Part shown: positions 1 through 11,364 of the stretch, piece by piece | How positions within the stretch are numbered: position 1 is the stretch's first letter | Layout: the number at the start of each line of letters is the position of its first letter | Source of the DNA: Plasmodium coatneyi | Lineage: Eukaryota > Apicomplexa > Aconoidasida > Haemosporida > Plasmodiidae | Direction of reading: 5' to 3' | Assembly: GCF_001680005.1 (NCBI RefSeq) | Contig: NC_033564.1 | Span: forward strand, 1,736,001 to 1,800,000 | Length of the DNA stretch: 64,000 bases | Program-made: the position numbers and the translations under genes | Notes under the pieces: model-generated | Seen by the model: only the letters and a program-made list of their open reading frames with translations | Told to the model about the DNA's origin: nothing | Databases searched by the model: none

Positions 1-205
1 TGCGGAAACCTAAACCTTATTTTTTTCCTATTCTTTTTTTCCTTTTTCCTTTCTCGCTCAATTTTTTTCTTTTTTTACTTTTTTCTTTTCTTCTAATATT
101 AAATTTTTTTCTTTTTCTTTTTTTCACCTTTTACTCTTTAGTTTTTAGATGCATCTTATGGATGTACACTTAGACAAGAAAAGTTCATTCTTTAATTGTA
201 CTTAC

Positions 206-3200
206 CATGCTTTGCTGGATGTGGACCCGCCCCCGCCTGAGCACCAGGGCCGGAAGTATGTCCAGAAGGAGTTTGGGTGTCTGTTCCGGTAATTGGAGTT
301 TGACTATTAGCGTGTGTAGGGGTAGAAACTGAAGTAGTAGAAATAGTTGCATCAGTCATAGTAGTATCTGCAGCTTTATTTGTAATGGAAAAGGTTCCAC
401 GTGCTGAAATTTTTTCAAATTCATCACCTGTATCAGATGGACTTCTAGGTTCCTGGAAGCATGCTTCAATATTTGCATTAGCATCAGCTTCTTTGTTATC
501 ACAATTCACAGTTACAGACTTACCTCCTTCCTTTGGTGCAGGTGCTGACTTTGCAACATTGTTCTGTCCTGATGCTGCGGGTGAGTGCCCTAGATTACGT
601 TTCTTCTCCATCTTCATCTTAATTACCTTAACCTTCTGTTCTACCTTCTCCTTCAAGTGTGGATGCTTATCCTCTACTTTTCTTACCTCCGTCTTCATTT
701 CCTCCAACTCCCTTTGAATTTGCTCCTCCAAATTTTCCGATTTCTCCATTCTCGCACCCACCTCAGAACTTGCTCCTTCCACATTATTCCTTATAATTAT
801 TGGTACATTCCCAACTGTAGTATACCTTCCTTCTTTTTCCTTGCACCAATTTTTCCCATGTATTTCTCCCAATTCTTTCTTTTTCGCCTTGCACATAAGA
901 CTGTTAGTAATTAGATATACTATATCTTTGTCTTTTCTATAGGTACCTTTAATTTTCCATAATTCGCATTTCCTACTGTTATTCCCACTGTTTAGAATAT
1001 TATGTACAATAGTCATTGCATTGTACACATATTTAGCACTCTCCTCTTTATTACAATTATTCTTTACATATATTAGCCATAGGTTGAAAAGATCACATCT
1101 TGTAATGCAATCATTCTTCTTCGCTGATCTTTCCATTTCTTCCTCACACTTGAATTCCTTCCCTTCAGTTGTCATTAGTAAGTTTTTTATTAATAATTTA
1201 CAGAATTCCTGGCCTCCCGCATCTAACTCTATACCTAATTCATCCTTCGTATCTGTACATATTGCTGATAAGGCTTCCCACCAGTCCCAATCATAATACC
1301 CTCCGTTCTCCTTAATCGGTGTGTTGTTTAATTTTGTGAACCACTCACCTATGGAAACTATATAGGGGTGCCAAGTAATACATGTATAATTTATTCGCTG
1401 TTCCTTCAAATTAATTTATTACTCTATATTTACATGTAAAGGTAGGAACATGTACTTATATAATGTTCCCATATACTTCATGGAATACTTTGGTAGAATA
1501 GTTCTTCCTTACTCGTTTCACCTTCCTCTAATACTTTATCCAACTCTTCGTCACAGTCTGATCCACTTGCTACCCTTGGTGGGGGTGATGGTTTTGGACA
1601 TATGGTATTTAGAGTTGTTTGAATTTCATTGTTCTTTCCATCGAGCAATTTATCCACCTTCCCTATATTATCTTTGTCTTCGTCGCAACTCCCTTTTTTC
1701 CAAAGGTCCTTATTCGTGTTCATTTTACACTTTGCATATTCCTTATACCTTTCACACACTGGGCACTTATCACTTTCATTCTGGCATGGAGACGTTTTAT
1801 TTTTAATATCAATACTTTTACTAAAGGCATGATTTATGCCTTCTTCTACATCACATTTAGGTGTGCGCCCCTCCGTTAGTTTTTCCATTTTATTTGCGTA
1901 TGCATTAAGTAGGAGGCAGTACATAGTTCGATCGAACTGTTGGTTATGTTCAGCTTTCTTCTTCTCCTTTTCACTACTTCCATCCCCTTTTTGAACATTG
2001 TAAATATACCTTAATCCCCTCACAATGAACTTGCACGCCGCTCTTTCGGCTTCTGTCTTTATTTTACTTCCACCATTCGTGCCTTCGCATAGATTATCAG
2101 TATCCTTGTTGTCAGTGGTCATAGCAGTAGACAATTTTTCCAATCTACCCTTGACGTCCGTGTCCCAAAATACACACTATGAAAAGAAAAAAAGGGAAGA
2201 TTAACAGAACACACATATGTGTATGTTCCACGTGCATCCACAGCGCCCGTAGACATTCATCCTTCCTTAAATGTGCAGAATGTACACTGTCCACTAAAAT
2301 GGCCGTAACTATAGTGGACATTATTGTTCATTTACCCAGGTTTGTTTGCTCGTGTCTGAAGTTTTCCGGTCTTTAAACCAATTATTTGTCACGCAATTTA
2401 CGCGATTGCATAAGGAGTTATTTAGATTATTTATATCAGATAGAGTTGTTGTTATTTGGTCATTCCCCTTGAGCAGTTCATCCAACTTCACTTTTATATT
2501 CTCATTGTATGTCAGGCAACTTGAACTTTTTCCTTTATCAAACAGATTATCCGCCACGCTCAGTGTGCAATTTAGGTCAGGTTCCCTTGTGCAAGTAGCA
2601 CAATTATTATTCATATTAGTCTCATTATCCACACACCATTCATCCATCTTTTCATTTCCCTTTTTAAACATTTCTTTTATTTTGTCTTCTGTAATAGGAC
2701 ATGTTCTCCCCTCTGTTTCCTTTATGAGAAGATCTGCATATGTATTCAGGAATAGACAGTATTTGGTTTGACTTGTTAATCTATTATTTTTCGCTTTCAC
2801 ATCCTTGCCCGAACTTTGAAGACCGTATATATATTTTAATGCTTTAACAATGTAATTACATGCTTTCTTTTCTGTTTCTGTCATTGTGTTATTCTTTCCA
2901 CTAGCAGTCTCTTTGCACAGTTCACTATCATCTTTAGTCTTATCAGTCATAGCTTTAGACAATTCATTCAGTCTACTATTGACGTCCTTATTCCAAAATG
3001 TACACTAAGAGGAAGGGAAAAGGAAATAAGGAAGGAAGAATGCAGAATAGAAGAAATACGTATATACTTAAAGTACGTGCAAGACTTATCGTCATACTCC
3101 CAGAACATATGTATGAGGCATATATTCCATTGAAATGACCCTTCCTGTTGTGATGATCATTAATACTCCTTACCCAGTCTTGTTTGCCACCTACTTCTCT

Positions 3201-5737
3201 GTCTTTAAACCAATTATGTGCTACACAATTTGCACGTTCACATAAGGTACTTGCATTTCTTATGGTAGTGAGAGTTCTTTGTATTTCTTTATTCTTCTCG
3301 TCGAATATTGTCTCTATTTTTTCTTTTATCTTTGTTTTGGCTATTTCGCACTTAGAATAGTCCTTCATCTCACAAAGCTCACAATTATTATTCGCACATG
3401 CATCATTTTTAATTTTTTGCCCTTCACTAAAAGCACGGTTTATGCCTGCCTCTATGGGGCACGGGAACTGTTTTGCCTGTTCCTTTAACTTTCGTGTGAA
3501 CATATTTAATGCAACACATGCCATTGTCTGCTTAAACAGTTGGTCATCTGAATGTTCCTTCTCTTTTTTTGCCTTCTGACTTTGTTCCAAATTATCTCCT
3601 ACCTCCTCTTTTTTAATTTTATAAATATATTCTAACCCCTTAACTATAAAAGTACATGCCCATCTGTCGGACTCCGTTACTTTAGGATCATTCCAATTGG
3701 TTTTGTTGCACCGACTGTCGAAAGTTGTACTTTTCTTCGTTACTTCATCAAGGATGTCCTTCCATTGAGTTTCGACGTCATCCTTAATTGTGCTCTGTCA
3801 ATATCAGGAAACAGGGCAATGGGGCATATATGTGTTCACTCATTATATATACATGGGCCCTATGGCCCATGTTTCTTTTTTTATTTATATGGAGCACATT
3901 ATTTGTTGTACTGCCATTGGCAATGGTGGGCACTATTGTTCCCTTACCCAAGTCTTGTCTTGTTCCTTATGATCCCTGTTTGTGAACCATTTCTCTGTTA
4001 CACATTTTACACGTTCACACTGGTCACCTTCGTTACAGGGTGTCTCTGCAGCATATAGGGAAGGAATGGAAAAAATGGAAGAACAAAAATATATGATTAT
4101 ATATAAAAGAAAATGGTAAGGCAGTAATGATGGTAGAAATGGTGATGGACGTGGTAGGATGATGATATTGTCTACACACTTTCCCCCGCCCCCCCTCCTA
4201 TTTCGCTCTTTCCTTCTTTTCATTCGTCCTTTTTTTTCTTCTCTTTCGTCCTTTTTTTCCCTTTTCTTTCCTTTTCTTTCTTTCTTTCTTTCACTCCTTT
4301 CTTCTTTTTTCTTTTCTTCTTTCTTCTATCTTTCTTTTTCTACCTTTTTTTCCTATTCACATCTTAGATGTATACCCCTTCCTAAACACCTGAACATAAG
4401 GCCACATTGTTGTTGTTAAAAACCCGGAACCCTAAACCCTTTTATTTTTTTTCTTTTTTTTTTTTTCTTTATTTTTTTTTTTTTCTTTTTTTTTTTTGTT
4501 TCTTTCTTTCGCCCCCTTTTTCTTCTTTCTCTGTTAGGGGAGGTATGAAAGAAGAAAAAGAGGGCGAAGGAAAGAAACAAAAAAAAAAAAAAAAAAGAAA
4601 GGACAGTGATTAGAGTGGTATTAGAATGGAAGGCTTAGGCGTGGTAGTATGGAAGTACACCCTCCACCCCTTTAGGTAGTGGTGTCCACCCTTCCATTGT
4701 GGGATGCACCCTTTTTTGTTGTCGTTGTTAACTATTTTTATTTGGTTATAGAGTAATCCGTTGATAGGATTTACCTGGTGGTGGTAATGGTTCTTTTAAC
4801 TTCTCCTGTATTGTTCCCTCTAATTCTGGAAATTCCTTTTTCACTTCCCCCAGCACTTCTTCTTTATTACCTTCGGATATGAACTTCCCTTCTTTAACTA
4901 TTTCCTCCACTTCCTGCCTCTCCTTTTTATTGTAACCTGTTACATTTTTCACCTTACTCTCCTGTTCATCCTTCTCACTCTTTGGCTTCATTCTACTGCT
5001 ACCGACATTGCATATGTTCCTCTCTTCGCCCTTCACACTTTGATAGTCGCCCAATGCGTTTTTGTTTTTTTCTATCCATTCTTTCACTTTTTCCCCTACT
5101 AATTTTGTTCCTATTCTTTGATGTTTAAAGTTTACACTTCCACATTGTTCTATTCTATTCTTCCTATCCCAAGCACTTAACCATGATTCGGTAGCTGCTG
5201 AAGCATGCACTAACATATCTTCTAATTGACAGTGACCCTCAAACATGGACATTATAGCTACATTCCCGACTATACACCTTAACATTAACTCTTCCTCCTT
5301 CTGCTCATCCGTCATTCCTTTAATTTCCATTGGTTTCAAGGTTTGGTTAAATCCATTCATATAGAGCATTAATTTAATCAAGGCCTTACATAAAGGTTTG
5401 CTCCAATTTTTATGGAACCCTATGGTACTCTCATACATACTTTCTTCACACATGTCTTGTATATCCTTCAATTCAACCCACATGTAGTTCTTTATTGATT
5501 TTAGAATTCTTTCCATTCTTTTCCATATTTCCGCCTAAATTTTATATAAAAATTAGAAAAGCGTACGTTATATTTCTATTACTCATATTTCCAATATCTA
5601 CATGAAAGTATAAGTAATTTAGGACACATGCTCAGTTCCCCTTTATGATGATAATTCCTTACGTCTACTATGTCCGGTTTATATCTTTGTCTATCCCTGA
5701 ACCATTTATCTATAAATTTCCTTATAACTTTGTCCAT
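206..5737 (-). CDS. SICAvar: SICAvar variant antigen gene, 5' seven exons (3' end outside window)
   Basis: Member of the SICAvar family (schizont-infected cell agglutination antigens), displayed on infected red cells and switched for immune evasion. Exons read on the minus strand are 5663-5737 (25 codons, starts MDKVIRKF, donor GTAAGG), 4775-5534, 3948-4045, 3174-3794, 2336-3004, 1513-2176 and 206-1357 (donor GTAAGT). All junction phases agree (0,1,0,0,0,1,1). Exon 2 resembles the SICA alpha domain. Exons 4-6 are cysteine-rich beta-type units, with Cys-x(n)-Cys pairs; exons 3-5 end in a WF...W motif exactly at the donor. Exon 7 begins with a GEWF motif and ends in a coiled, Pro/Thr-rich stalk. 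The membrane and cytoplasmic exons must lie left of base 1. There is no signal peptide, as is usual for the family. Exon 3 is only 98 bp, the tail of a beta unit. The family call is firm; the exon 6/7 junction is the least certain. Confidence 0.9.
4421..4443. repeat. Telomere-like motif in SICAvar intron 2
   Basis: On the plus strand this reads aacccggaaccct followed by aaaccctttt, a degenerate CCCTAAA-type sequence inside the 729-bp pyrimidine-rich intron 2 (4046-4774). A weaker relative, cggaaacctaaacctta, opens the window at 3-19 inside intron 7. The 13-mer aacccggaaccct recurs in the second intron of KIR-C. Confidence 0.6.
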
Positions 5738-7770
5738 GGTGCTGAAAATATTATAAAATATATGTCCAATAGTACTTGGAGGACTATTCCTTCATGTATG
5801 CATATTTCAATATTTAGGTGCTCTCCGAGCTCCTGTCCTTATTTCTCATTATTCATATTGCCATTCCTATATTCTTCCATTACTTCTTCTAACTTATTGT
5901 ATGATATTTCATTCTTCCTTTAATATTAGTAATCTCCTTTTACTATTCTACTTATACATACAATACATTTGCATCCGCTTTCCGTACTTCCTTTATTATA
6001 GAATTTTCCTCTCTGAACCAGGTGGAAAAGGAATGCAGTCAGAAACAACCTTCCCATTCTTTCTTCCTTATATATATTGCATTATTCCTAAGAAAAAAGA
6101 AGAGTTACCCATCTTTTTTTTTTTTCCTTCCTTTTTCTAATCTCCTTTTCCAAGAAAAGATTGCTTAAACTTCCTTCTCTTCGTTATACACCTGCATTCT
6201 TCCCCAAAAAAAAGAACGGAAGAAGAAGAAGAAGGTAGGTTATTCTCTCCTTCTTCTTCTTCTTCTTCTTCTTCTCTCCAATTTTTTCTTTTATTTTTTT
6301 TTTTCTATTTCCCTTTTCTTTTAAAAAAAAAGAGGGAAGAGGAATTATTCACCTTACTTCTTTTCTCTTTTTTTTACTTTTCTCTTCTTTTCTTTCCTTC
6401 TTTTCTTTCCTTCTTTTCTTTCCTTCTTTTCTTTCCTTCTTTTCTTTCCTTCTTTTCTTTCCTTCTTTTCTTTCCTTCTTTTTTTTTTCTTTTTTTTTTT
6501 TTTTTTTGTTCTTTTTGTTCATTTTTTTTTTTTTTCTTCTTTTTTTAAAAATTTATTTTTTCCTTTAAAAAGGAAAACAATTTTCCGTTCTTCTTCCTTT
6601 ATGCATTGCACATTCCTAAGAAGAAATGAAAGAGAGAGAAAAACAAACATTGCCTCCTTCTTTCCTATATCTTCTACCTATGTACTCCCCTTTTTTTTGC
6701 ATTTTCCTTTATGCACTACATTCTTCCTAAAGGAAAAGAAGAGGAAGAAGGAGGGAAGGAATTAGGGTTCCCACATTCTTTTCTCCTTTTTTTTCTTTAT
6801 TTTTCTTTTCCTTCAATCTTCTTTTCCTTCTTTTTTTTTTTTTGTTCTTTTTAAAGAAGAGAATATATAAAAAGAAAGAAAAAGAGATTAGAAAATCTTT
6901 TTCTTTTTCTTTTTGGAGAATTTTCTCCTTTTAATAAGGAAGAATGGAAGGAAAAAAGAGGAAGGATGAAAAAGAAAGAAAGGAAGAAGGAAAGGAATTA
7001 CGTTTCTTCATTCTTTTCTTCTTTTTTTTTTTTCTTTTTTTCTTTTCTTTACTTTTATTCCTTTTTGCTTTTTTTTTGTTTTTTTTTTTTTCCGCTTTTC
7101 TTTTGGAAAAAAGAAGAGGGAGGAATTATCCACGTTTTCTTTCTTTCTTCACTTCCATTCTTCTTTTTTTCTTTCTTCTTTCTTTAAAAAAAAAAAAAAA
7201 AAAAAAAAGAGGGACGAATTATTCACCTTCTTCTTTTTTATTTTTTTTTATACTTCTTTTTTTTTCTTTTTCTTCCTTAAAACTTTTTTTTTAATTTTTC
7301 TTTTCCTTAAAATTTTTCTTTTTTTTCTTTTTAAAATTTTTTTTTTTTTTTACATATAAAACAAACTTCCCTCCTTCCCATGTACACTTACATTCCTTCT
7401 AGAGGAAAAAGCAGGAAGGAGAAAGGGAGAGAGAAAGAATAAGAAAAAAAGTGTAAAATTTTAGAGAAAAGAAGAGATCAAATAAGAAAAAGGAAGAAGG
7501 AAAAAAGAAGAGAAGTTAGATAATTCCTCCTTTATTAAGGGAGAATGCAATTGTACATAGGAAGGGAAGGGAAAGGAAGGAAGCGAGAATGTGTAGAATG
7601 GTGTAGTAGGTTCTTTCATTTTTTAACCCTTCTTATTCCACCTGTACTAACTATAACTACTCTAAAAGAAATGTTCGTTCTTATAGTAATACTAAAAGGA
7701 AGTTATGATAAAAGACGAAAAAAAAGAAATAAAATAAATACACAGTTGGATGAGTAGCTTAGGTTAAGCG
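5738..7770. repeat. Homopyrimidine/homopurine low-complexity block upstream of SICAvar
   Basis: About 2 kb of T/C-rich DNA with short A/G-rich islands lies immediately 5' of the SICAvar start codon, so it would form the promoter and 5' leader. Open frames here are low-complexity Phe/Lys/Ser strings without splice support, and I see no gene. The SICAvar introns have the same composition. Confidence 0.7.
6385..6475. repeat. Tandem repeat, 13-bp unit TTCTTTTCTTTCC
   Basis: Seven perfect head-to-tail copies of a 13-base homopyrimidine unit, followed by a decayed copy. It lies in the SICAvar upstream block. Confidence 0.9.
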
Positions 7771-8132
7771 AGAGACATGCATAAGTAATGAACACGAGGG
7801 AATAAGTCCAATGGAATTATAAAATAAAGGTAGGGCTTACTGCGATCCGGTGAATGCGTAGGATTATGCAAATGAATAGTTCCCAACGGATGTTAGCCTC
7901 TGACTACGGTGTTCTTGAAAAAGGGAATAAGCCTTGGGGAGCACTTTTCCAAAAACATCACAGTTGATGTGGTACGATGTGGTATTCCGCAGCAGTGGGG
8001 AGTCAGTTCGTGCGGTTGGTCACCTAATTGTGAGGAGTTTCTTCAAATAAGTGTCTTCTACAAAGGAAGATAGGGGTTATTTGTGATAGAGCTCACCATA
8101 TCACTCCGTTTGCCGGCCCCCTTTGCATGATC
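7771..8132. other. Intergenic, moderately GC-rich, no gene seen
   Basis: This stretch is clearly richer in GC than the block to its left and has no low complexity. No open frame of useful length and no recognised tRNA or snRNA signature was found. It may be the 3' UTR of the minus-strand gene ending at 8133, or an unrecognised non-coding RNA. Confidence 0.4.
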
Positions 8133-11100
8133 TCATTTATGTTGTATTCCTTCGCCTATTGTTTTTGAAGTCGAATAGGCCGCCGTACTATCGTGCAGCC
8201 ACAGCATGGGGACTCTGTGGCGCCGCTTCTGGTCTTCATGGTTTAAAAAATCCTCCAAGTTGTGCTGCAAAGGAGTGGAGGGGAAGGTGGAAGAGCGTAA
8301 GAAAAGGAGGAATTTATTACAATTCAGTTATCCTGCTTTTTATTATTTTCCCCCACTTTGGGATAACTTTGCACACAGTGTTCAATCGCCCCCTCTCAGA
8401 TTTGCTGCATTTGTAACCTTCCCAATCATCTTCAAATCGCTTTACAGAAGGTACAGGGAAAGGAAAAAATTCAGCTCTTCCTTTTTCTGTTTCAGAAGGG
8501 GGTAAAAAGTGTGTACGTATGGGTGGATATATACATAGAGAAGTGTGCATATACAAGTGGGCTAGACATCACTTGGGGGATATGCAACCCATATGCGCTA
8601 CTTTGCGCATCATTCTGTTTGTTTCCAGCTCTGCGAAGCGTGAACTGCACTTGGGTTTTATTTCATGTGGCATTAAGGGGAGGGTGAAAAAGGAGCAAGT
8701 CACCATGTGGAATGTCACCCTATGTGGGATGTCGCAACGTGGGAAACTGCACGGAGGAGTAAGTACCATTTGATGGGGATGACCTCCCCCCGCCATGCTT
8801 TCCATGCCTCTCTATTGCCTGTGCTTGCCACTCGTTTACCCAAATTGCACAGTTAAAGGGGACTTTGTCCCTGCATGTCCATTTGCTCATCCCGTTTTGA
8901 CTGTCCAAATTTTTATAGCTCTGCTCCTTCGAAAGCCTTTTCCTGATTGCCTTCTCCTTGTACTCGTAGCCGAAGTTGTCGTTGTTCACACTGCAGGGAA
9001 GGAGGTAAATGGTAAGCAAATAAATAAGAAAATGGTGCGCACACGGTGAGCATAAGGATGGAAGGAAGGTTGTTAGGGGTGGAAGTAAGTACGTTGAGGC
9101 AAGTGTGCAGAGGGATGCAAATTTGGGTGTTAGGTTGAAGGTGGTAGGTGTTAGATGGTTGGGCACGAATGTGATAAGTGTGAAGCAATGACAGTAAAGC
9201 AAGGGAGTGTAGGGTTTAGTATTGGGGTTGTTAGCAGGAAAGTCCTTAGGTGTTCGGTGGAAGATTGTTAGGTGATAGGTGGGTTGTTAGGTGGGTGGTG
9301 GGGTGTCCGGTGGTAGGGTAGTAGGTGCGTTTAGGGTTTAGGGTACAAGGCTCAGGTTTTAGGTTTCAGCGTTTAGGATTTAGGTTTGAGGGTTTAGGGG
9401 TTAAGGTTCAGGGTGTAGGCTTTAGGTTTTATGGTTGAAGTTTTACGGTTCAGGGTTTACAGTTGACGGCTTAAGGTTGAGGGTTAGGTTTAGGGTTTAG
9501 TGTTTTGTTTTCAGGATTTAGATTTCTGGGTTCAAGTGTTCAGGGTTTAGGTTTGAGTGTTTAGGGTTTAGGGTTTAAGATTCAGGGTTTAGAGTTTTAG
9601 GGTTGAGCGTTTAAGGTTTAGAGTTCAGGAATTTGAAGGTTTAGGATTCAGGATTTAGGGTTTAGTTTTCAGGGTTTAAGGATTATTGTTTAAAGTTCAG
9701 GGTTTATGTTTCGGCACTTAGGGTTCAGGCCTCAGGTTCTAGCTTTCGGTTTCTTAGGTCTAGGGCTTGGTTTTGAGCGTCTAGGCTTTGGTGTTCAGGG
9801 TCTAGGGCTTGGTGTTGAGAGTTTAGGGTTATCTTTTCAGGATTTAGGGTTATGGTTTTATAGTTTAGATTTAGGGTTCAGGGTTTAGGGTTCCAGTTTT
9901 AGGGTTTAGGGTTTTGGTTTTGAGAGTTTAGGATTTTAGGTTTTAGGGTTTTGATTTTGAGAGTGTAGGATTTTAGGTTTTAGGGTTTAGGATTTTAGGA
10001 TTTAGGGTTTAGGCTTTAGGGTTAATTGTTTTAGGGTTGAGAGGTGGGGTTTTAGAGTTTAAGATTTAGGGTTTATATTTAAGTTTTTGGGCTTTAGGAT
10101 TTAGCATTCAGGGTTAGGGTTTTAGGGTTTCAGGGTTTACGGTTCAAGGTTTAGGGTTCAGGATTTACGTTTCAGGGTTTACGGTTCACGGTTTAGGGTT
10201 CAGGGCTCAAGTTTTCAGGGTTCAGGCTTTCGGAGTTCAGGTTTGCGGAGTTCAGGCTTTCAGAGTTCAGGCTTTCAGAGTTCAGGCTTTCAGAGTTGAG
10301 GTTTTGAGAGTTCAGGCTTTCAGGGTTCATGTTTTCAGGGTTCAGGCTTTCAGAGTTCAGGCTTTCAGGGTTTAGGGTTTTAGGTTTTAGGGCTTAGGGT
10401 TCAGGTTTTAAGGCTAAAGGTTTAGGGTTAAGGGTTTAGGGTTTGGGGGTTAAAAGAAAATGGTTAGAAGGAATTATCTAAGGGTGAAGGAATGTCTAAG
10501 GAAGGAAGGGGGATATAAGGAAGAAAAGGATGTGGAAGAAGAGGAACAGGACCTCTTTCCTTCCTTTTTTATTTTATTTTATCAGTGCTAATTTTTTATA
10601 TTTTTCCGAGCATATTATAAACCTTACTGCTATGGTGAACATTTTCAGTAGATCAAGCGGGTTAGGCGCGCCATGCTTGTTACGCATATCAAATGTACAT
10701 GGCTCATATTAGATGTCTAATCATGAATTTCCATTAAACCAAAATTCATCAATGCTTTCTGTGATATATGCATTTATTTTGACTATTTTTCTTTTTTTTT
10801 TTCTTTACACTACGCAAAAAGATCTTCCCAGTTTGTCGCATAAAATTTTGTAAAGAGCGTGTCCGCACTGCTTCTCTTTAAAGTTTCAAAAAAAAAAATG
10901 AACATAATTACGTGTAATGCTCGATCCAAGAACACTACAAAAATTGTAGCCCTTTTAATAGTGTCATCCACGTCTATCAATTTGTGGCATTTTTCTGCCT
11001 TCCTCAAAACAGGGTTTCTTCATGAAATTTGTTCAGTTTGACATATATATAGTTTTATATTTGTATACACAAAGTTGATATAGTTTTTACGCATGTGTAC

Positions 11101-11364
11101 TTTTTGTTTTTTTCGCTTTTTCTATATATATATTTTTTTTCCTTTTTTTTTTTTTTTTTCACATCTGCTTATATAAATTTATGAAACATTCTGCAAAGTA
11201 AATTTGCGTAAATATTTTACTCTTAAGGAGTTCCCTTTGTTGAAACAAAATTATTTAGCATGCACTAGAGTCGTGTTTGTTGTCACCCTTCATGGTCAAC
11301 GCAGTGAAGTGGAGAAGGTCCGGGCAGCGCCCTTGCATATAAGCACGCCGTGCAATATGTGCAT
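8133..11364 (-). CDS. Small multi-exon protein, possibly mitochondrial (5' exons tentative)
   Basis: The two 3' exons are well supported. Exon 8840-8990 (50 codons, VNNDNFGYEYKEK to FNCAIW) has acceptor CCTTCCCTGCAG and donor GTAAAC. Exon 8133-8264 (HNLEDFLNHEDQKRRHRV to GEGIQHK, stop TGA) has a strong polypyrimidine tract and TTTGCAG acceptor. They join in phase 0. A coherent 5' extension is 11301-11364 (MHILHGVLICKGAARTFSTSL, resembling a mitochondrial presequence with RTFSTS) plus 10809-10875 (KQCGHALYKILCDKLGRSFCV, donor GTAAAG). Phases chain correctly to 137 residues, but the acceptor at 10875 and the donor GTTGAC are weak. An optional extra exon near 8360-8445 (RFEDDWEGYKCSK) has a fair acceptor but poor donors. 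Otherwise the gene could be truncated by the telomere-like array. The family is not recognised. Confidence 0.5.
9331..10452 (+). repeat. Interstitial telomere-like array, degenerate GGGTT(T/C)A
   Basis: More than 1.1 kb is built from GGGTTTA and GGGTTCA heptamers, the Plasmodium telomere repeat, with many point changes and indels (TTAGGGTTTAGGG, GGGTTCAGGG, TTTAGGTTTTAGGG). The G-rich strand is the plus strand. Left flank 9060-9330 is G-rich DNA with gttaggtgg/ggtggtagg words. Right flank 10453-10530 carries gtctaaggaaggaaggggg. P. knowlesi is known for such intrachromosomal telomere repeats near SICAvar and kir genes. The 7- and 8-base spacings make all three frames partly open, so short ORFs inside it are not genes. 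Confidence 0.95.
10208..10372 (+). repeat. Higher-order 15-bp tandem repeat within the telomere-like array
   Basis: Eleven consecutive 15-base units of consensus CAGGCTTTCAGAGTT fill this interval without interruption. Most differ from the consensus at 0-3 positions. The unit looks like two adjacent heptamers plus one base (GGGTTCAGGCTTTCA) that were then amplified together. Confidence 0.85.

Noticed and set aside
6944..7294. Phe/Lys-rich frames in the T-rich block
   Set aside because: Pure low-complexity translation of homopyrimidine tracts.
7545..7757. Frame with a hydrophobic stretch and basic end, resembling a membrane exon
   Set aside because: No acceptor in frame, no similarity to SICA or KIR tails; wrong strand for the SICAvar gene.
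8206..8505. Plus-strand 99-codon open frame (MGTLWRRFWSSWFKK)
   Set aside because: It overlaps a minus-strand exon with a strong acceptor, good phase and plausible protein. The product is Phe/Ser/Arg-rich without features of its own.
9706..9888. Gly/Leu/Phe-rich frame in the telomere-like array
   Set aside because: Periodic translation of degenerate GGGTTTA repeats.
10810..11007. Minus-strand frame with IDVDDTIKRATIFVVFLDRALH
   Set aside because: No ATG at its start. Using it as an exon of the neighbouring gene would need a 38-nt intron or a phase mismatch.
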